Source of the DNA: Nocardia sp. BMG51109
GTDB taxonomy: Bacteria > Actinomycetota > Actinomycetes > Mycobacteriales > Mycobacteriaceae
Length of the DNA: 64,000 bases
Assembly (NCBI RefSeq): GCF_000526215.1
Contig: NZ_JAFQ01000004.1
Coordinates: 434,001-498,000 of the forward strand
Reading direction: 5' to 3'
In this document: positions 17,615 to 26,509 of the stretch, in pieces
How positions within the stretch are numbered: the stretch's first letter is position 1
Layout of the letters: every line of letters starts with the position of its first letter
The notes under the pieces: generated by a model
What the model saw: only the letters and a program-made list of their open reading frames with translations
Told to the model about the DNA's origin: nothing
Databases searched by the model: none
Translations under genes and position numbers: made by a program

Positions 17615-18295
17615 ATGTCAAAAAAGGTAGGATCACCGGACCTTTCCACCGAACAGGCCGCGCTGCGCGACGCCTACACCGCCGCCGGGTTCGGCCACTC
17701 GCTCGACCACGGCGAGCATCCGGCGGTGCTGGTGGTCGATTTCAGCAACGGTTTCACCGATCCGTCCGTCCCGACCGGCACCGATCTCTCCGCCGAGGTC
17801 GAGACGACCGCGGGCGTCGTCGCCGTCGCACGGGCGGTCCGAGCGCCGATCGTGTACACGACGATCGGATACGACTCCCCCGATCAGGCCGCGGTCTGGC
17901 TGCGCAAGGCCCCGGGACTGGCGGAACTCACCGTCGGCTCGCGGCTGGTGGACATCGACGACCGGCTGGACGTGCACGCCGACGACACGGTCGTGGTCAA
18001 GCATCACGCCTCGGCGTTCTTCGGCACCGGGCTGGCCGAGCGGCTGCGCGCGGCCGGGGTCGACTCGATCGTGCTGTGCGGCGCCACCACCAGCGGGTGT
18101 GTCCGCGCGACCGCGGTCGACGCGGTGTCCTCGGGGTTTCCGGTGCTGATCCCGCGGGACTGCGTCGGGGACCGGGCGGCCGGCCCGCACGCGGCCGCCC
18201 TGTTCGATCTGCAGGCCAAGTACGCCGACGTGGTCACCGCCGACGCGGCGGTCGCCCGGCTCCGCGCGACCGCTCGCCGGGAGGCCCTCGCATGA
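17615..18295 (+). CDS. nicF: Maleamate amidohydrolase (isochorismatase-like hydrolase)
   Basis: 226 residues of the cysteine hydrolase fold. The catalytic triad reads D42 (VLVVDFSNGF), K129 (TVVVKHHASAFFGT) and C162 (CGATTSGCVRATAVDA). The VDFxNGFT and SGCVRAT forms are those of N-carbamoylsarcosine amidase and maleamate amidase rather than isochorismatase. Its neighbours supply the rest of the maleamate pathway, so the reaction is most likely maleamate to maleate plus ammonia. Its TGA overlaps the next ATG (ATGA). Confidence 0.85.
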   Translation: MSKKVGSPDLSTEQAALRDAYTAAGFGHSLDHGEHPAVLVVDFSNGFTDPSVPTGTDLSAEVETTAGVVAVARAVRAPIVYTTIGYDSPDQAAVWLRKAPGLAELTVGSRLVDIDDRLDVHADDTVVVKHHASAFFGTGLAERLRAAGVDSIVLCGATTSGCVRATAVDAVSSGFPVLIPRDCVGDRAAGPHAAALFDLQAKYADVVTADAAVARLRATARREALA

Positions 18296-19080
18296 CCACC
18301 GATTCACACAGCGGCACACCGGCTTTCGTGAGCGATACGCCGCGCCGCATCGGCCTGATCGTGCCCAGCTCGAACACCACCATGGAGACCGAGATCCCGG
18401 CGCTGCTCGACGGGCTCGCGCAGCCGCACACGTTCCACTCCAGCCGCGCCACCCTGCACACCGTGGACCCCGATTCGCTCGCCGCGATGGTCGAGCAGGG
18501 CGATCGCTGCGCGGCGGAACTGGCCGACGCCAACGTGGACGTGCTCGCCTACGCCTGCCTGGTGGCGGTGATGGCGAGCGGAGCCGGTGCGCACGAACGG
18601 ATCGAGGCGCGGCTGACCGAGGTCGCGCGCGCCGCCGGATGCGCCGCACCGGTGGTCAGCAGCGCGGGCGCCCTGGTGCGCACGCTGACCGAACTCGAGC
18701 TGTCGCGGGTCGCGGTGGTGGCGCCGTACGTCCCCGCACTCACCGACCTCGTCATCGGCTATCTGCGCGGATACGGGATCGACACCGTCGACTGGATCAC
18801 GCTGGGCGTGGCCGACAATCGCGCCGTCGGCTGCCTGGACCCCGCGGGACTGCCCGGCCACGTCGCGAACCTGGACCTCGGCGACGCCGACGGCATCGTG
18901 CTGTCGGCCTGTGTGCAGATGCCCTCGCTGGCCGCGGTCGCGCAGGTCGAGGCGGTGACCGGGAAGCCGGTGGTCACCGCCGCCACCGCGACGGCGCGCG
19001 AGATCGTGCGGGCGCTCGGAGCGGGCCCCGATTCGGCGCTCGGCGGTGCGGCGCTGCGGCCCACGGTGGTGGCCGGATGA
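18292..19080 (+). CDS. nicE: Maleate cis-trans isomerase (Asp/Glu racemase superfamily)
   Basis: 262 residues. RIGLIVPSSNTTMETEIP is the family start. The two catalytic cysteines appear as C89 (AYACLVAVMASG) and C207 (LSACVQMPSL), both in the exact contexts found in maleate isomerases. The enzyme converts maleate to fumarate through a covalent cysteine adduct. It is the last step of the pathway encoded here and feeds the TCA cycle. It overlaps both neighbours by 4 bases (ATGA), so it is tightly coupled. Confidence 0.9.
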   Translation: MTTDSHSGTPAFVSDTPRRIGLIVPSSNTTMETEIPALLDGLAQPHTFHSSRATLHTVDPDSLAAMVEQGDRCAAELADANVDVLAYACLVAVMASGAGAHERIEARLTEVARAAGCAAPVVSSAGALVRTLTELELSRVAVVAPYVPALTDLVIGYLRGYGIDTVDWITLGVADNRAVGCLDPAGLPGHVANLDLGDADGIVLSACVQMPSLAAVAQVEAVTGKPVVTAATATAREIVRALGAGPDSALGGAALRPTVVAG

Positions 19081-19922
19081 GCCCCCGACCGACGCACCGC
19101 GAACGCGCCCTCGACGGCGCCTCGGTGAAATACTTGCGCGCCAACGGCTTATCCCATCGGGTCGTGATCTACAACCCGGCCGCACGCCGCCCGATGGTCT
19201 TCGTGCCCGGCATCACCGGCCCCGCGGAGACGGTGCGATTCATCGCCGACCGACTGCCGGAGTTCCGGGTGTACGTCCCGGATCTGCGCGGCCGCGGCGA
19301 GACGGACCGCTCACCGCTGGGCAGCTACCGGCTCGACGACTACCGCGCCGACCTGACCGAACTGCTCGATGCGCTGGCGCTCGACCGGCCGGTGGTCGTG
19401 GGGCATTCGCTGGGCGCGCGGATCGTCTCGGCCTGGGCGGTCGAGGCGCGTCCGGAAGGCCCTGTGGTGCTTGTCGATCCGCCGACCTCCGGACCCGGCC
19501 GGGATCCGTATCCGATGACGCGCGAATCGTTTCTCACCCAGATCGAACAGGCCCGCGCGGGAACCGATGCGGCCCAGGTGCGTTCGTACTTTCCCGGGTG
19601 GTCCGGCGAACAGCTGGCGCTGCGGGCCGAGGTGCTCGCCGGCTGTGATCCGTTGGCGGTGGCCGAAACCCACCGCGGCTTCGAAACCGAAGACTACTTC
19701 GCGATCTGGGACCGCCTCGCCGGCGACATCGCCCTGCTGTACGGCGAGAACAGCCCGGTCGTGCCCGCCGCCGCGGTGGCCGAACTGCACCGGCGGAATC
19801 CGGCGATCCGCCTCGAGGGGGTGCCCGGCACCGGGCACATGGTCCCGTGGGACGACCTCGACGGCTTCCTCGCCGCGCTGCACCGCCACCTCACCGCGTC
19901 CGCGCCGCTTCCCCCGCATTGA
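19077..19922 (+). CDS. nicD: N-formylmaleamate deformylase (alpha/beta hydrolase)
   Basis: 281 residues. The nucleophile elbow is GHSLGA (S111), with Asp near 134 (VLVDPP) and His near 254 (GTGHMVPWDD). The Ser-to-Asp spacing of 23 is close to that in Pseudomonas NicD. The oxyanion region reads FVPGITGPAETVRF, like the PGITSPA of NicD. It would release formate from N-formylmaleamate, the ring-opening product of 2,5-dihydroxypyridine. It overlaps the isomerase gene by 4 bases. Leu25 is encoded by TTA, rare at this GC content. Confidence 0.85.
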   Translation: MSPRPTHRERALDGASVKYLRANGLSHRVVIYNPAARRPMVFVPGITGPAETVRFIADRLPEFRVYVPDLRGRGETDRSPLGSYRLDDYRADLTELLDALALDRPVVVGHSLGARIVSAWAVEARPEGPVVLVDPPTSGPGRDPYPMTRESFLTQIEQARAGTDAAQVRSYFPGWSGEQLALRAEVLAGCDPLAVAETHRGFETEDYFAIWDRLAGDIALLYGENSPVVPAAAVAELHRRNPAIRLEGVPGTGHMVPWDDLDGFLAALHRHLTASAPLPPH

Positions 19923-19946
19923 CCCCGTCCGGAACAGGAGAAACCC

Positions 19947-21002
19947 GTGTTCGATCTGCGCTCCGCGGACCTTCACGACGCCTTCACCCGCCAGCTCACC
20001 CTGTCGAAAGTCGTTGCCGGCGAACACGTCGTGGTGCTCGCCGAACCGACCAGCCGCGGCGACTACGTCTCCGCCGCGTTCGCCGCCGCCCGCGGCCTCG
20101 GCGCACACGTCATCGTCGCCACCGTCCCCGGCGGCAGCCCGGCGCCGGTGCCGTCCACGCATACCGGGGCCGGCCCCGGACTGGTGTCCGTCCTCGCCGA
20201 CGAGGCCGCCCAAAGCCTGCTGCGCAGTGCGGATCTCGTCGTCGACCTCACCCGCGAGGGATTCATCCACGCCCCACTGCAGGAGTCGATCCTGGCGTCC
20301 GGCACGCGCATCGTATTCGTCTGCGACGCACCGGACGTGCTGATCCGGAACATGCCGGCCGAACGGGACAAGGACGATGTGCTGGCGGCCGCGAACATGG
20401 TGCGCGACGCCGCGGTGATGACGGTGACCTCACCGCACGGCACCCGGCTCACCGTCGACCTCGCCAACTGCCATCCGGGATTCCAGACCGGATTCGCCGA
20501 CGATCCCGGGCGCTGGGACCACTGGCCGTCCAAGATGTGCCTGTTCTGGCCGCAGACCGCCGACGGCGTCATCGTGCTGGCGCCGGGCGACATCCTGCTG
20601 CCGTTCAAGGAATTCGTCCGATCGCGCACGGTGCTGCACGTCCGCGACGGCTGCCTCACCGATATCGAGGGCGGCGCCGACGCCGACCTGCTGTCGATGT
20701 ACATGACCGATTCCGAGGACAAGTGGGCCCGCTACACCTCGCACATGGGGTGGGGCCTGATGCGCACCGCGGACTGGTTCGCGACCGAGATGTACGGCAA
20801 GGACGAGATCATGGGCATGGACGCCCGCGCCTACGCCGGCAACTTCCTGTGGTCCACCGGCCCGCATCCATTCCTGGGCCGCGATTCCTACGCCCATCTC
20901 GATATCGCGCAGCGCGCACACACCATCGCCCTCGACGACGTCGTCGTGGTCCGGGACGGCCGGCTCGTCGACCACCCCGTCCCGGCCACCACCTCGCAAT
21001 GA
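19947..21002 (+). CDS. nicX: 2,5-dihydroxypyridine 5,6-dioxygenase
   Basis: 351 residues, within one of Pseudomonas putida NicX (350). The iron ligands fall at H266 (SHMGWG), H317 and D319 (YAHLDIA), almost the published positions H265, H318 and D320. AYAGNFLWSTGPHPF before the HxD pair is characteristic of this small family, which is unrelated to other extradiol dioxygenases. It opens the ring of 2,5-dihydroxypyridine to N-formylmaleamate with O2. The start is GTG after GGAACAGGAGAAA. This is the gene that identifies the cluster as a pyridine degradation locus. Confidence 0.93.
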   Translation: MFDLRSADLHDAFTRQLTLSKVVAGEHVVVLAEPTSRGDYVSAAFAAARGLGAHVIVATVPGGSPAPVPSTHTGAGPGLVSVLADEAAQSLLRSADLVVDLTREGFIHAPLQESILASGTRIVFVCDAPDVLIRNMPAERDKDDVLAAANMVRDAAVMTVTSPHGTRLTVDLANCHPGFQTGFADDPGRWDHWPSKMCLFWPQTADGVIVLAPGDILLPFKEFVRSRTVLHVRDGCLTDIEGGADADLLSMYMTDSEDKWARYTSHMGWGLMRTADWFATEMYGKDEIMGMDARAYAGNFLWSTGPHPFLGRDSYAHLDIAQRAHTIALDDVVVVRDGRLVDHPVPATTSQ

Positions 21003-21024
21003 CCGCTCATCCCAAGGAGTTCCG

Positions 21025-22080
21025 ATGACCATCGCGATGAACCACCGGCCCGTCACCGCGGACGACGGCTGCCAGGACCAGGTGCTGCTCGACCAGTGGT
21101 ACGCCATCGACTTCGCCACCGAATTCCCGGCCGGCGAGATCCACAAGGTCACGCTGCTCGAGCGCGACCTGATCGTGTGGCGCGACAGCGACGGGCAGGC
21201 GCACGTCTGGGAGGACCTGTGCGTCCATCGCGGCGCGCGGCTGTCCAAGGGCTGGCTCGAGAACGACACCGTGATCTGCCCCTATCACGGCTGGCGCTAC
21301 GACAGCGCCGGTTCCTGCGTGCTGATGCCCGCCGCACCCGACGAGAAGCCGATGCGCAAGGCCCGCGCCTTCCCCTATCCCGTGGCGGAGCGGTACGGGT
21401 TCGTGTGGGTGTGCCTCGGCGAGCCCGCCGGGCCGGTCCCCGATTTTCCCGAGTGGGACGACACGGCCTTCATGAAGGTGCACAGCGGCCCATATCACTA
21501 CGACGGCAACGGATTCCGGGCGGTCGAGAACTTCGTCGACGCCTCGCACTTCCCGTTCGTGCACGCCGGGTACAACGGGCTGCCGGACGCGCCGGACAAG
21601 CTCGAGCCCTACACGGTGACCGAACTGCCGGACGGCAGCCTGAGATCCTCGGAGGTGCGGGTCTTCCAGCCGATCGGCGACGCGCGCGGGCGGCCGGTCG
21701 TCGCCTTCTACACCTACACCGTGTTCGCGCCGTTCGTCGGCTATTTCTCCAAACGCACCGTGGATGCCGACGCGTCGGGAGCCGCGATCTCCGAGACGTC
21801 GAACACCTTCACGACGCTGTTCGCCGTGCAACCGCTGGACGCCACGCATTGCGTCGTGCGGGTGTGCTCGGCACTCGACACGCTGCCGCACCCCGAACCC
21901 GAGGCGGTGCGCGAGCGCGCCGACATCATCTACCACCAGGACCGCGACATCGTGGAAACGCAACGTCCGGAGCGCATTCCGGTGCAGCTGCGGTACGAGC
22001 TGCACCACCGCACCGATCTGATGGGGCAGCGGTACCGAAGCTGGTTGCGCGGCAAGGGAATCACCTACGGGGTGATCTGA
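21025..22080 (+). CDS. Rieske oxygenase, oxygenase component (VanA/demethylase-like)
   Basis: 351 residues. The Rieske cluster ligands are C66-x-H68 and C85-x2-H88 (CVHRG and CPYHGWRYD). The mononuclear iron site follows the N-x2-D-x2-H-x4-H rule: N169, D172, H175, H180. The third iron ligand would be a later Asp. The size and the NFVDASHFPFVH motif fit single-subunit O- or N-demethylases and monooxygenases rather than two-subunit dioxygenases. It has AAGGAG before the ATG and is followed after two bases by its own reductase. In this cluster it is the likely entry enzyme, but the substrate is unknown. Confidence 0.9.
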   Translation: MTIAMNHRPVTADDGCQDQVLLDQWYAIDFATEFPAGEIHKVTLLERDLIVWRDSDGQAHVWEDLCVHRGARLSKGWLENDTVICPYHGWRYDSAGSCVLMPAAPDEKPMRKARAFPYPVAERYGFVWVCLGEPAGPVPDFPEWDDTAFMKVHSGPYHYDGNGFRAVENFVDASHFPFVHAGYNGLPDAPDKLEPYTVTELPDGSLRSSEVRVFQPIGDARGRPVVAFYTYTVFAPFVGYFSKRTVDADASGAAISETSNTFTTLFAVQPLDATHCVVRVCSALDTLPHPEPEAVRERADIIYHQDRDIVETQRPERIPVQLRYELHHRTDLMGQRYRSWLRGKGITYGVI

Positions 22081-22082
22081 CC

Positions 22083-23018
22083 GTGACCGACGATCTCACC
22101 GTGCGCCTCGTCGCCGTCGAATACGGCGCCGCGGGCATCAACCGCTATCGGTTCGCGCCGCTCGGCGACGAGCCGCTGCCCGCGTTCGAACCGGGCGCCC
22201 ACATCGACGTGCGGGTCGCCGCCGAGGTGGTCAAACAGTACTCGCTGATCTGGTCGGCCGGCGACACGGGGCGCTACGAGATCGCCGTGCGTGCCGGCGA
22301 CCGGGACGGCAGTTCGTCCCGCCACCTGCACCACGAATCCGTCGTCGGCTCCGACTATCGAATATCCACGCCCCGCAACAACTTCGGGATCGACGCCGAG
22401 GGCACGGAGCATCATCTGTTCGCCGGAGGCATCGGCATCACGCCCCTCATATCCATGTACCGGTGGCTCACGGCATCGAAAAGCACTGTGCGGATGGACT
22501 ATTGGTCTCCTACCGCCGATCGGACGCTGTTCCGTGACGAACTCGCCGACGCACCCGGCGTCTCGTTGTTCGCGACCGCGGCCGGTTCCGCGCCCCGGCT
22601 GGCCGATCGAATTCCCGGCGTACCGTCGCACGCGCACCTGTACTGCTGCGGACCACCGGCCATGGTCGACGAGTTCGACCGGCTCACCGCCGACCGCGAT
22701 CCCGCCCTCGTGCACCGGGAACGATTCACGGCCCCCGCCGTCGATCGCCCGGCCGACGCCTTCACGGTCACCCTGCACCGGTCCGGCCGGGTCCTGACCG
22801 TCCCGGCGAATCGCTCGATTCTCGAAATATGTTGCGAGGCAGGGGTAGACGCCGAGTTCTCCTGCGAAGAGGGGGTCTGCGGCGCCTGCGAGGTGAAGGT
22901 GCTCGCCGGCGCCGTCGACCACCGCGACACCGTCCTCGGCCCGGCCGAACGAGCCGGCCACGACCGCATGATGATCTGTTGCTCGCGCGGCCGCGGCGAC
23001 CTCGTCATCGATCTCTGA
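22083..23018 (+). CDS. Rieske oxygenase reductase (VanB-type flavin/2Fe-2S)
   Basis: 311 residues from a GTG two bases after the oxygenase stop. Domains in order: a flavin-binding beta-barrel (FEPGAHIDV, QYSLIW), an NAD-binding domain (HHLFAGGIGITPLISMYRWL, YCCGPPAMVDEF), and a C-terminal plant-type ferredoxin with cysteines in SCEEGVCGACEVKV and MMICC. This one-protein electron chain from NADH to the Rieske centre is typical for vanillate- or caffeine-type demethylases and phthalate-type oxygenases. It very likely serves the preceding oxygenase. Confidence 0.92.
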   Translation: MTDDLTVRLVAVEYGAAGINRYRFAPLGDEPLPAFEPGAHIDVRVAAEVVKQYSLIWSAGDTGRYEIAVRAGDRDGSSSRHLHHESVVGSDYRISTPRNNFGIDAEGTEHHLFAGGIGITPLISMYRWLTASKSTVRMDYWSPTADRTLFRDELADAPGVSLFATAAGSAPRLADRIPGVPSHAHLYCCGPPAMVDEFDRLTADRDPALVHRERFTAPAVDRPADAFTVTLHRSGRVLTVPANRSILEICCEAGVDAEFSCEEGVCGACEVKVLAGAVDHRDTVLGPAERAGHDRMMICCSRGRGDLVIDL

Positions 23019-23065
23019 CCCGGCACGATCCCTCGTTCCCGGCCCACTGCTCAGGAGAACCGTTC

Positions 23066-24277
23066 ATGAAACGCACACCGCGCGTCGCGATCATCGGCGG
23101 AGGCATCGGCGGCGCCACGCTCGCCGCCGCCCTCGACCACTGCGGCATCGACTACCGCCTCTTCGAACGCACGCACCGGTTCGGCGAGGTCGGCGCCGGC
23201 GTCCAGCTCACCCCGAACGCCGTCACCGTGCTCGACGAGCTGGGCTTCGCCGACGAGCTGCGGAGGGTCGCCTTCGTTCCCGAGGCGATGGTCGGCCGGA
23301 ACTGGAAATCCGGCCGCGAACTGTTCCGCACGCCGCTGCGGGACAGCTGCGAAACCCTGTACGGCGCACCGTTTCTGCACATCCACCGCGCCGATCTACA
23401 CGCCCTGCTCACCGAGCGGATACCGGACGACCGGGTGCGGCTGGGCACCGCCTGCGCAGGCATCCGGCACGACGCCGACACCGCGGTGGCGAGCTTCGAC
23501 GACGGCTCCGAATTCGAGGCCGATCTCGTCGTCGGCTGCGACGGCATCCGTTCGACCGTGCGCGCCGCCCTGCTGGGCGACCAGGACGCCACCTACACCG
23601 GCCACATGTGCTGGCGCGCACTGGTTCCCGTCGACAAGTACCCGCTGCCGCACGTCCGACCCGAGTCCGCGTTCTGGATGGGCCCGAACTCACACATCGT
23701 CACCTACTACGTCAAGGGCGGTGCGATGGTGAACGTCGTCGCGGTCAAGGAGCATCCCGGCTGGGTCGAGGAGTCCTGGACGATACCCAGCACGAAAGCC
23801 GAACTCCTCCACGCCTATACGGGCTGGAGCGACGACATCCAGGCACTGCTGGGCGGCGCCGAGGACGACCAGATCTTCAAATGGGGACTGTTCGACCGCG
23901 ATCCGATGTCTCGCTGGTCCGCCGATACGGTCACGCTGCTCGGGGACGCCGCTCATCCGATGCTGCCGTTCCTGTCCCAGGGCGCGGCGATCTCCATCGA
24001 GGACGCCTACGTCCTGGCGCGCACGCTGGCCCACCACGACGCCGACATCCCCTTGGCATTGAAAAAGTATGAGGCGGAACGCATTCCGCGTGCGAGCCGG
24101 GTGCAGCTCGCGGCCCGCGAGCGCGGCCGGACCTATCATCTGCCGACCCGGTGGGCGCAGTTCAAGCGCGACGCCCGCTACCGCCTGCGGCAGCTGCGCA
24201 GCCGCAACACCGTGGGAATCCAGGCCGACTGGGTCTACGACTACAACGCCGTCGAACGCATGAACCAGCTGGTCTGA
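23066..24277 (+). CDS. nicC: FAD monooxygenase, 6-hydroxynicotinate 3-monooxygenase-like
   Basis: 403 residues of the salicylate/6-hydroxynicotinate hydroxylase group. FAD motifs: VAIIGGGIGGATLAAAL, LVVGCDGIRSTVR and VTLLGDAAHPMLPFLSQGAAISIEDA. The family carries out decarboxylative hydroxylation, for example 6-hydroxynicotinate to 2,5-dihydroxypyridine, which is exactly the substrate of the NicX encoded two genes upstream of the Rieske pair. Its length and AMVNVVAVKEHPGWVEESW are NicC-like, but 3-hydroxybenzoate-type hydroxylases look similar, so the assignment rests partly on context. An AGGAGA ribosome site precedes the ATG. Confidence 0.8.
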   Translation: MKRTPRVAIIGGGIGGATLAAALDHCGIDYRLFERTHRFGEVGAGVQLTPNAVTVLDELGFADELRRVAFVPEAMVGRNWKSGRELFRTPLRDSCETLYGAPFLHIHRADLHALLTERIPDDRVRLGTACAGIRHDADTAVASFDDGSEFEADLVVGCDGIRSTVRAALLGDQDATYTGHMCWRALVPVDKYPLPHVRPESAFWMGPNSHIVTYYVKGGAMVNVVAVKEHPGWVEESWTIPSTKAELLHAYTGWSDDIQALLGGAEDDQIFKWGLFDRDPMSRWSADTVTLLGDAAHPMLPFLSQGAAISIEDAYVLARTLAHHDADIPLALKKYEAERIPRASRVQLAARERGRTYHLPTRWAQFKRDARYRLRQLRSRNTVGIQADWVYDYNAVERMNQLV

Positions 24278-24357
24278 CCCCATTTCACACCCGAACGGTC
24301 CCGCACGACGCCGTGCCGGCTCGCGATATCCCCATCCCCGAAAACCGGAGTACACCC

Positions 24358-25671
24358 ATGTCCACACCCTCCGCCACAGCCGGCACCAGTCCACGCCGAG
24401 TAGTCGCCTCGAGCCTCGCGGGCACCGTCATCGAGTGGTACGAGTTCTACATCTACGGCACCGCGGCCGCCCTCGTCTTCGACGAACTGTTCTTCCCCTC
24501 CTTCGATTCGTTCGTCGGCACGCTGCTGTCGTTGTCCACCTTCGCGATCGCGTTCGTGGCCCGTCCGCTGGGAGCCGCCGTCTTCGGGCACTACGGTGAC
24601 CGGCTGGGCCGCAAGACACTGCTGGTCGTCTCGCTCACCATGATGGGCGGCGCGACGTTCCTGATCGGGCTGCTGCCGGGGTACGGGAGCATCGGCGTCG
24701 CCGCACCGCTGCTGCTGATCGTGCTGCGCCTGATCCAGGGGGTGTCGCTCGGTGGCGAATACGGCGGCGCGGTGCTGATGAGCGTCGAGCACGCCGCGCC
24801 GCACCGGCGCGGACTGTTCGGCGGCATCATCAACACCGGTGCCAGCCTCGGACTCGTCCTGGCCAGCGCGGTCTTCGCGATCACCGGGCTGCTGCCCGAG
24901 GATGCCTTCATGTCCTGGGGCTGGCGCATTCCGTTCCTGTTCAGCGTCGTCCTGCTCGCCCTCGGGATCGGCATCCGGCTCCGGGTCGCCGAGAGTCCCG
25001 AGTTCACGGCGGTCCGGCAGCAGGACCGCATCGAGAAACTGCCGATCCGCACGGCGGTCGCGGGATACGGCGGCCGGATCCTGCTGATGGCCCTGGCCTA
25101 CCTGCCGACGGGGGCGATCTTCTATCTCGCCGCCGTGTTCTCGCTGTCCTACGGCACCGACACCCTCGACGTATCCCGGTCGACGATGCTGGTCATGGTC
25201 TGCTTCGCCAATGTGGCGGCCGTCGCCGGCCTGATCTACTGCGGCTGGCTCTCGGACCGGATCGACCGCAAGGCCATCTACTTCTGGGGCGTCGCCGGCA
25301 TGATCGTCACGCCGTGGATCTGGTTCCTCATGATCAACACCGGTAACCGGGCGGTGATGTTCCTGGGCTTCCTCGTCCTGTTCATTCCGCACTGCGCCAG
25401 CTACGGGGCCATGCCCGCGTTCTTCGCGCAGCTCTACCCGCCGCATATCCGCTACACCGGGCTGGCGCTGGGCTACGCCATCGGCACCGTTGTGGGCAGC
25501 GGACTTTCACCGCTGGTCGCCACCGCACTGCTCGGCACCGACAACAACTGGCCCGCCGTCGCGGTCTTCATCACGGTGCTCAATATCGCGGCGCTGGTGG
25601 CCACGACGAAACTGAGCGAGGACCACGCCGGGAAGCCCGCGGTGGCCGTGCCCAGCACCTCACCCGCCTAG
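24358..25671 (+). CDS. MHS-family MFS transporter, probable substrate importer
   Basis: 437 residues with about 12 hydrophobic segments. The first loop carries VIEWYEFYIYG, and GHYGDRLGRKTLLVVSL is the conserved loop 2-3 motif of metabolite:H+ symporters (ShiA, KgtP, ProP). LRLIQGVSLGGEYGGAVL with SVEHAAPHRRG is the equally typical TM4-5 part. These proteins import organic acids and related solutes with protons. As last gene of the pyridine cluster it probably takes up the pathway substrate, which points to a carboxylate or zwitterion. Confidence 0.88.
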   Translation: MSTPSATAGTSPRRVVASSLAGTVIEWYEFYIYGTAAALVFDELFFPSFDSFVGTLLSLSTFAIAFVARPLGAAVFGHYGDRLGRKTLLVVSLTMMGGATFLIGLLPGYGSIGVAAPLLLIVLRLIQGVSLGGEYGGAVLMSVEHAAPHRRGLFGGIINTGASLGLVLASAVFAITGLLPEDAFMSWGWRIPFLFSVVLLALGIGIRLRVAESPEFTAVRQQDRIEKLPIRTAVAGYGGRILLMALAYLPTGAIFYLAAVFSLSYGTDTLDVSRSTMLVMVCFANVAAVAGLIYCGWLSDRIDRKAIYFWGVAGMIVTPWIWFLMINTGNRAVMFLGFLVLFIPHCASYGAMPAFFAQLYPPHIRYTGLALGYAIGTVVGSGLSPLVATALLGTDNNWPAVAVFITVLNIAALVATTKLSEDHAGKPAVAVPSTSPA

Positions 25672-25709
25672 ATCACCGACGCTCGTCCCGCCGGCCGGTG
25701 CGCCTCCGC

Positions 25710-26468
25710 TCACCAGTCGGCGGGTTCGGCGACCAGGCGTTCGGCGGCGGCGATCAGCGGGCGCAGGTGGGCGGCAAAGGTTTCCGCGGTGGCCGGGACG
25801 ATATCGACCTCGGCGCGGGTGCGGACCGTGTAGCGGCCGTCGTCGGCGATGTCTATCCAGCACAGCACCCCGAGCGGGCGCATGGTGTCGTCGGCGCGGC
25901 GGGCCGAGACCACCATCTGGCCGATCCCGTCGCGGGGTTGTTTCAGCAGCCGCCGCATCCGGGCCGACATCGTGGGACCGGCGACGGGAACCGTCACCAG
26001 GTCGCGGCTGTCCTCACGCACCCGATCCACCGGGGCGGTATGCCGCGGCAACGTTCCCGGCGTATTCTCCGGCAGCACCGAAACCACCCGTGCCGCCAGG
26101 CTTTTCGGGGTACCGACGAACAACCTGATCTCGGCGCCGCGATCGGGCAGGGTTCCGGGCCGCTGCGCCGCGACCACCGTGACGTGCCCGGCTGCCGCGC
26201 CCAGCACGCGCACCGGCTGCACCTGACCGGGCGGGCCGTGCTCGCCCAGCACCTCCACCTGGATCGCCGGCCGGGCCAGCACCCGCAGCGCCGCCTCCAG
26301 GTCGGCGTTCAGCGTGTCGGCGCACCAGGCGTACAGGTCGGGCAGCTGCGCGGCGCGTTCCATGCTGTCGCGGGCCGACAGCCGGACGGCGAGTGGGAAC
26401 GGGATCCGGTCACCGTCGGTGCGCTCCCAGGCCAGCGCGAACTGGTCCGGGGTGAGCGTCCATCTCAC
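25710..26468 (-). CDS. EspG-family type VII secretion chaperone
   Basis: 252 residues from a GTG. The start RWTLTPDQFALAWERTDGDRIPFPL and the arrangement of later segments (IRLFVGTPKSLAARVV, TRAEVDIVPATAETFAAHLRPLIA) fit EspG proteins, which bind the tip of PE-PPE pairs in the cytosol and deliver them to an ESX machine. It is the last gene of a three-gene operon behind a PPE-like and a WXG-like gene. The core ESX genes (EccB-E, MycP) are absent, so the chaperone must work with a machine encoded elsewhere. Confidence 0.8.
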   Translation of the reverse strand: MRWTLTPDQFALAWERTDGDRIPFPLAVRLSARDSMERAAQLPDLYAWCADTLNADLEAALRVLARPAIQVEVLGEHGPPGQVQPVRVLGAAAGHVTVVAAQRPGTLPDRGAEIRLFVGTPKSLAARVVSVLPENTPGTLPRHTAPVDRVREDSRDLVTVPVAGPTMSARMRRLLKQPRDGIGQMVVSARRADDTMRPLGVLCWIDIADDGRYTVRTRAEVDIVPATAETFAAHLRPLIAAAERLVAEPADW

Positions 26469-26509
26469 CGGCGGCGGCCCGCCTCGATCGTCTCGTCGTC
26501 CATCCGCGG

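Noticed and set aside
21096..22080. Long plus-strand frame that would extend the reductase gene upstream through the Rieske oxygenase gene
   Set aside because: The oxygenase frame shows all metal ligands; the overlapping frame is Arg-rich. The reductase starts at the GTG at 22083.
16655..25671. Nicotine or purine/allantoin catabolism as the role of the 16.8-25.7 kb cluster
   Set aside because: The NicX, NicD, NicF and NicE active-site residues define the maleamate route of 2,5-dihydroxypyridine. No allantoinase, ureidoglycolate, amine oxidase or nicotine dehydrogenase genes are present.
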